DNA from: Nymphaea colorata
Taxonomy: Eukaryota > Streptophyta > Magnoliopsida > Nymphaeales > Nymphaeaceae
DNA: 64,000 nt
Reading direction: 5' to 3'
Assembly (NCBI RefSeq): GCF_008831285.2
Contig: NC_045144.1
Span: forward strand, 22,647,716 to 22,711,715
The translations under genes were made by a program, and so were the position numbers. The notes under the pieces were generated by a model. It did no database searches and was not told the DNA's origin. It saw nothing but the letters and a program-made list of their open reading frames with translations. Of this stretch, positions 60,644 through 64,000 are shown piece after piece (the stretch's first letter is position 1; every line of letters starts with the position of its first letter).

Positions 60644-60833
60644 TGACGAGAGATACAGCCATAAAGAGGAAGGAGAAGAAACAACCTCAAAAACATGTAA
60701 GAGAGAAAAACGAAAGGTTATCTCTCCATGAACAAAAAGAAATACAAATAGAGTAACCAAATTGGCAATATCTCAATACAAAGAAAGAAGGATAACATCA
60801 TTGAAGAGCTCTCCAATCATAACTTGTTTAACA
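60644..60833 (-). repeat. Partial copia 3' LTR
   Basis: On the minus strand it starts TGTTAAACAAGTTATGATTG directly after the polypurine tract GAGGGGGAG (60834-60843). A possible CA end is at 60644 (TCTCTCGTCA), giving 190 bp; the true end is uncertain. Confidence 0.55.
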
Positions 60834-61340
60834 CTCCCCCTCAAGTTGAGAATCCGGGATATCCACGATTCTCAAATGGATCATCTTGGTTAAACTATCT
60901 TGTGTGACAGCCTTAGTAAATATATCTGCATATTGATCTTCACTCTTCACAAACGTAGTAGTTATCTCCTTGTTTTGAACTTTCTCTCACATAAAATATC
61001 GATCGACTTTTGCATGTTTTGTTCTTTCAGGAAAAACCAAATTATAGCAAGTGAAGCGCAGCCTAATTGTCACAATACAAATTCATGGGCTTAACTTGTT
61101 TGAAGCCAACCTCCTTGAGTATAGATTTAAGCCAAAGAAGTTCACAAGCAATATTAGCCATGGCTTTATATTTTGCTTCTGCAATTGATCTCGAGATGAT
61201 GTTTTGCTTCTTGCTTTTTCAAGAAACAAGATTGTTTACAATTGTCATGCAAAGCCCAGTAGTAGACTTTCTATCAGAGTTACTCCCAAACCAATCCGCA
61301 TTAGTGTAACCCTTCAAGTTTCATCTTGCTTTCAATGCCC
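60834..61340 (-). pseudogene. Copia RNase H C-terminal fragment
   Basis: Minus-strand pieces in shifting frames: LKGYTNADWFGSNSDRKSTT, GLCMTIVNNLVS, a RSIAEAKYKAMA-type segment, CELLWLKSIL, a LYCDN segment, FPERTKHAKVDRYF-type sequence, VKSEDQYADIFTKAV and IPDSQLEGEC at the end. These are the last part of copia RNase H, the segment ending in a polypurine tract. It is a different family from the copia at 48252 and from the one at 56230. Confidence 0.85.
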
Positions 61341-61372
61341 AGTCTTCTCCTTGGGCCACAAGGTTCTCTATT

Positions 61373-61630
61373 ACGCTTGGGCATCGGGCCTGGGTACCCA
61401 AAAAAATCACCCCTGGTTGGCCCGACAGGACCCGATTCGGCCCAATTAATTTTCTTATTATATTTTTATTTAATAATAATATATATTTTATTATTAAAAA
61501 TGTATTTTATATTCAAAATTTGTATTTTATATTTAAAAATTATTGTTTTATTTTAACCGGGCCTGGCCCAGGCTCGGGTTTCAGTCATCGGGCCAGCCCA
61601 GGCCCTCAGGGCAGCCCGATGCCTAGACCT
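61373..61630. mobile_element. 258 bp GGGCATCGGGCC-type miniature element
   Basis: The ends ACGCTTGGGCATCGGGC and GCCCGATGCCTAGACCT are complementary over most of 17 bases. GC-rich arms flank an AT-rich centre, as at 37133-37445, with a shared GGGTACCC near the left end. A target duplication is not clear. It lies between the copia fragment and the LINE ORF1. Confidence 0.65.
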
Positions 61631-61649
61631 ATTCTATATCAGTTGTTTG

Positions 61650-63022
61650 CATATTCATATTCGTCCATTCCTGTAACATCTCTCCCACTTCACCCTTGGA
61701 GTTTTAACAAGAGTCCATCCCTCCTCATTCTGAACTCTTTCATTTATTTCAACCAATGGCATCCTTCCTTTCCCAATCACGTTTGCTTCTTTGCTTCCCA
61801 CCCCTTCCTTTTTACTGAAACTTCTTTCCCCCTTCCTCTTCCCTCCACTTCTCATTTTGGTGTACCCTTTTTTTACTTCCACTGCACTTCCGTATCTCTT
61901 TCTCAGAATTAAAGGCAAATCCAGGAGGTGCATCCGTTTCATTAAGAAATTTAACCCCCTCTAGAGTACAAAATGGATTAATACAGATGGTCGGGGAGAG
62001 ATTACCTTTCTGTTTGCTCTTAGCAGGTATTGGGCTCTGATAGTCTACCATGCAAGGCTTTCCACGGAGGCCTATCTTCAGTTGCTCTCTACCTATTTGT
62101 TTATCCTTCCCTTTTATGACTCTCACCTGTGATCTGCACCCCTTTTCTGCTTCCTTCACCGACACGATTATCCACCATTCTGATATTTTCCCAAGGGTTG
62201 ACAATTAATCCAGCAACCTAGCATCCATATGGGTGAAAGCTCTGCACCTGTGACAATAGGTTATTTTCAATTCATATGCAATTACTTGCTTGTAGATTTC
62301 CTTCTCCGACACCCTCATATTCACCACTGGAATCCGCTGAAAGCCCACTAGAATCTCCTCCCCTATCCTCGTAAAATTCTATCTACCCCACACTTTTGTG
62401 CATTTGTCTTCCGCTACAAAACGTCCCCCCATTCCCTTCACCCCCTTTTGAATGCATATTCAGTCCATAGATGAACAGGCAGATTCGGTAACTGAATCCA
62501 TAAGAGCATCAACTGAGATTCCTTGATCTTTAGTTCTTCACCTGGTTTCCAGTGGCTCACAACCAATATTCATTTATCTACCGACTAGGCTCTCTGCCTC
62601 AACACGATACGTAGCTCATCTTTTGAATCAGCCCTAATCAAGAATCTTCCATTCCCTACCACTGAAAATTTAGGATTCTTGATCATCGGCCAATGTTTAT
62701 GAAGCAATTCGAAAACAAAATTGAAGTCCAGGCCCAGCCGGGAAACACATCCAAGAAGCCCTGCCACCGCAACAAATCCAAAACATTCTGCGAGTTTTTC
62801 ATATGCATCTTGATGGAATGATATCATAGGCCCCTCATCAGTTAACTCTACTTGTGCTTCAGGAATTTCATCTAAGGATGGCTTTTCTAGTTTTTCAACC
62901 ACGTCCGCGCAGCTATGGCCTTTCCTTTCTCCAATCCTTCCCCTTCTTCCGGTGGTCGAGGATCATCCCACAAAATCCGATCTAGGGCTAGAGCCTTCCC
63001 AAAGCAAGCTCTCGACTTCCAT
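61650..63022 (-). pseudogene. LINE ORF1 with DUF4283 domain, broken
   Basis: The start Met is at 63022: MEVESLLWEGSSPRSDFVG, then VEKLEKPSLDEIPEAQVEL. The DUF4283 core follows (about 62830-62590): FGFVAVAGLLGCVSRLGLDF, LLHKHWPMIKNPKFSVVGNG, RFLIRADSKDELRIVL. Downstream, in other frames, come LWIQLPNLPVHLWTE (family pattern wIrlpgLPlhlW), a WGRVDRI-type segment, and near the end PPGFAFNSEKEIR and EEGWTLVKTPRVKWER. Several stops and frame changes separate these. In plant LINEs this protein is the RNA-binding Gag-like ORF1. No ORF2 follows within 61650-60800, so the element is truncated or interrupted by the small element and copia fragment. Confidence 0.85.
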
Positions 63023-63039
63023 TTTCAAGTGTGTGCCAG

Positions 63040-64000
63040 TCCAATGACAGGAAGGTTATAAAGATGAAAAATACGAACCATGATTTCACCTCTAGAGGTA
63101 GGGAGGGAATGGTCCAGATTAAGGAAGGGGTGCTTTTTGTCTTTGTCCACAATTCCATTTAAAAGGAAGTACTTAATGAGGTGATTGAGTCGCCATTCAA
63201 GCTAGGCAGTTGACCATGAACAATGCAATATTATCATATGTGGCTTACTGACACTTACAAGTGATATTTTGTCCAAGCCATTTGAAACCCTTCACCGGCA
63301 TTTCTTCTCTACCATGGCAACCCAACCATTACGTACTTTTTTGGAGGCGGTGCGATTGAAAGTCCCTTCATTGATGTCCTCTAGAAGCCGTAAAAAAGCA
63401 ATAGAGGACTCTATGAGTGCCACCAAAGGATTTAATTGATACATTGTCTTTTCCATAGAAGGTTCCTATTTTGGCATTTGTGGTATATATAAATATTGCG
63501 ATTAAGCATGAGTCACTAGACTTTCTGCTAAGGTTTGCGCAGCATCCTGCCCATAAATGGTTTCAGATTTTCAGTGACACTTGATAGGTTCTATTGAGGA
63601 TCAGTATTCGTGTTGTATCTTATTTTGTAAAGAGTTGGCATTTAGTTCGTGCCCACTTTCCTTAACAATGTTTTGTTCCAGGAATTGTTAATGGAAAACA
63701 CATTTTAAAACTAATAGCATTAAAAGTACAAATAAAATTAAAGCAAACATGAAAATGAGTAGAGGTAAGGTAGTAGTTGATGAAAAATTGACCTTATCTG
63801 TATGACAATACAATTTCACAAACATTATTTAAAACATATAAAACGCACTGGGAAAAAGATAAAACAATGTTAAACATGAGAGAATCAACTATGAAGCCTT
63901 GAACATTTTATTCGCCACTAAAGACGGTGGAGCGGGTAGATGATGAGCAGCAACACCCAAAAGAAGAAGAACAAAAGCGAGAAAAAATATCGAACTTAGG
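63040..64000. other. No gene recognised
   Basis: The minus strand holds a partly open stretch (about 63420-63040, FNRTASKKVRNGWVAMVEKK) that I cannot assign; it lies upstream of the LINE ORF1 and may be its 5' region. From 63480 on the sequence is AT-rich without identifiable content. Confidence 0.35.

Overview
This window looks like nuclear DNA of a flowering plant. It is AT-rich, has almost no open reading frame above 150 codons, and is dominated by degenerate plant-type transposable elements: Ty1/copia, Ty3/gypsy, LINE (L1-like), hAT, CACTA/En-Spm-like remnants and small inverted-repeat elements. I see no intact host gene. The only host-like coding sequence is a pair of leucine-rich-repeat exon remnants (23676-24010, minus). 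The species cannot be named from the sequence. A 100-base run of N (54693-54792) marks an assembly gap.

Layout, left part. 1-2500 holds faint transposase and LINE remnants and a GA microsatellite. 2520-7115 is a non-coding, repeat-structured block: A-rich AAATCC-type repeats, four copies of a 71-72 bp tandem repeat, a TATA box with a pyrimidine-rich leader, a six-copy array with a well-kept ~80 bp core, and a second TATA/leader copy at its right end. 7120-15649 (block A) is a long non-coding segment that recurs in the same orientation, roughly nine-tenths identical by eye, at 28907-39139 (block B). 15650-18137 is a decayed gypsy element on the minus strand (gag, zinc knuckle, protease, reverse transcriptase) that stops exactly where block A ends. 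A candidate LTR/leader follows to about 20340.

Middle part. 21614-23447 (minus) is a broken hAT transposase (BED finger, partial catalytic region, dimerisation domain), itself interrupted by a 329 bp element with an 8 bp target-site duplication. LRR exon remnants lie just beside it. 24010-28900 has no gene but carries several GC-rich/AT-rich/GC-rich inverted-repeat elements. Block B differs from block A by a clean 313 bp insertion with an 8 bp duplication (37133-37445) and by an extra ~1.45 kb segment.

Right part. A plus-strand LINE (43105-44760) continues at 53172-54692. It is interrupted by a compound copia array: an inverted gag/PBS piece, a reverse transcriptase/RNase H piece, three LTRs in direct tandem, a full-length but stop-riddled copia interior, and a final LTR. 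After the assembly gap come the end of a CACTA-like element (to 55462), another LINE fragment, a minus-strand copia with its 5' LTR (56230-60009), the 3' end of a further minus-strand copia (60644-61340), a small inverted-repeat element, and a LINE ORF1 with a DUF4283 domain (61650-63022, minus).

The elements do not form a working pathway. Their value is historical: nesting order, duplications and insertions can be read from shared junctions. The strongest observations are the tandem LTR array with identical abnormal junctions, the A/B duplication with its datable insertion, and the six-copy core array behind a TATA box.
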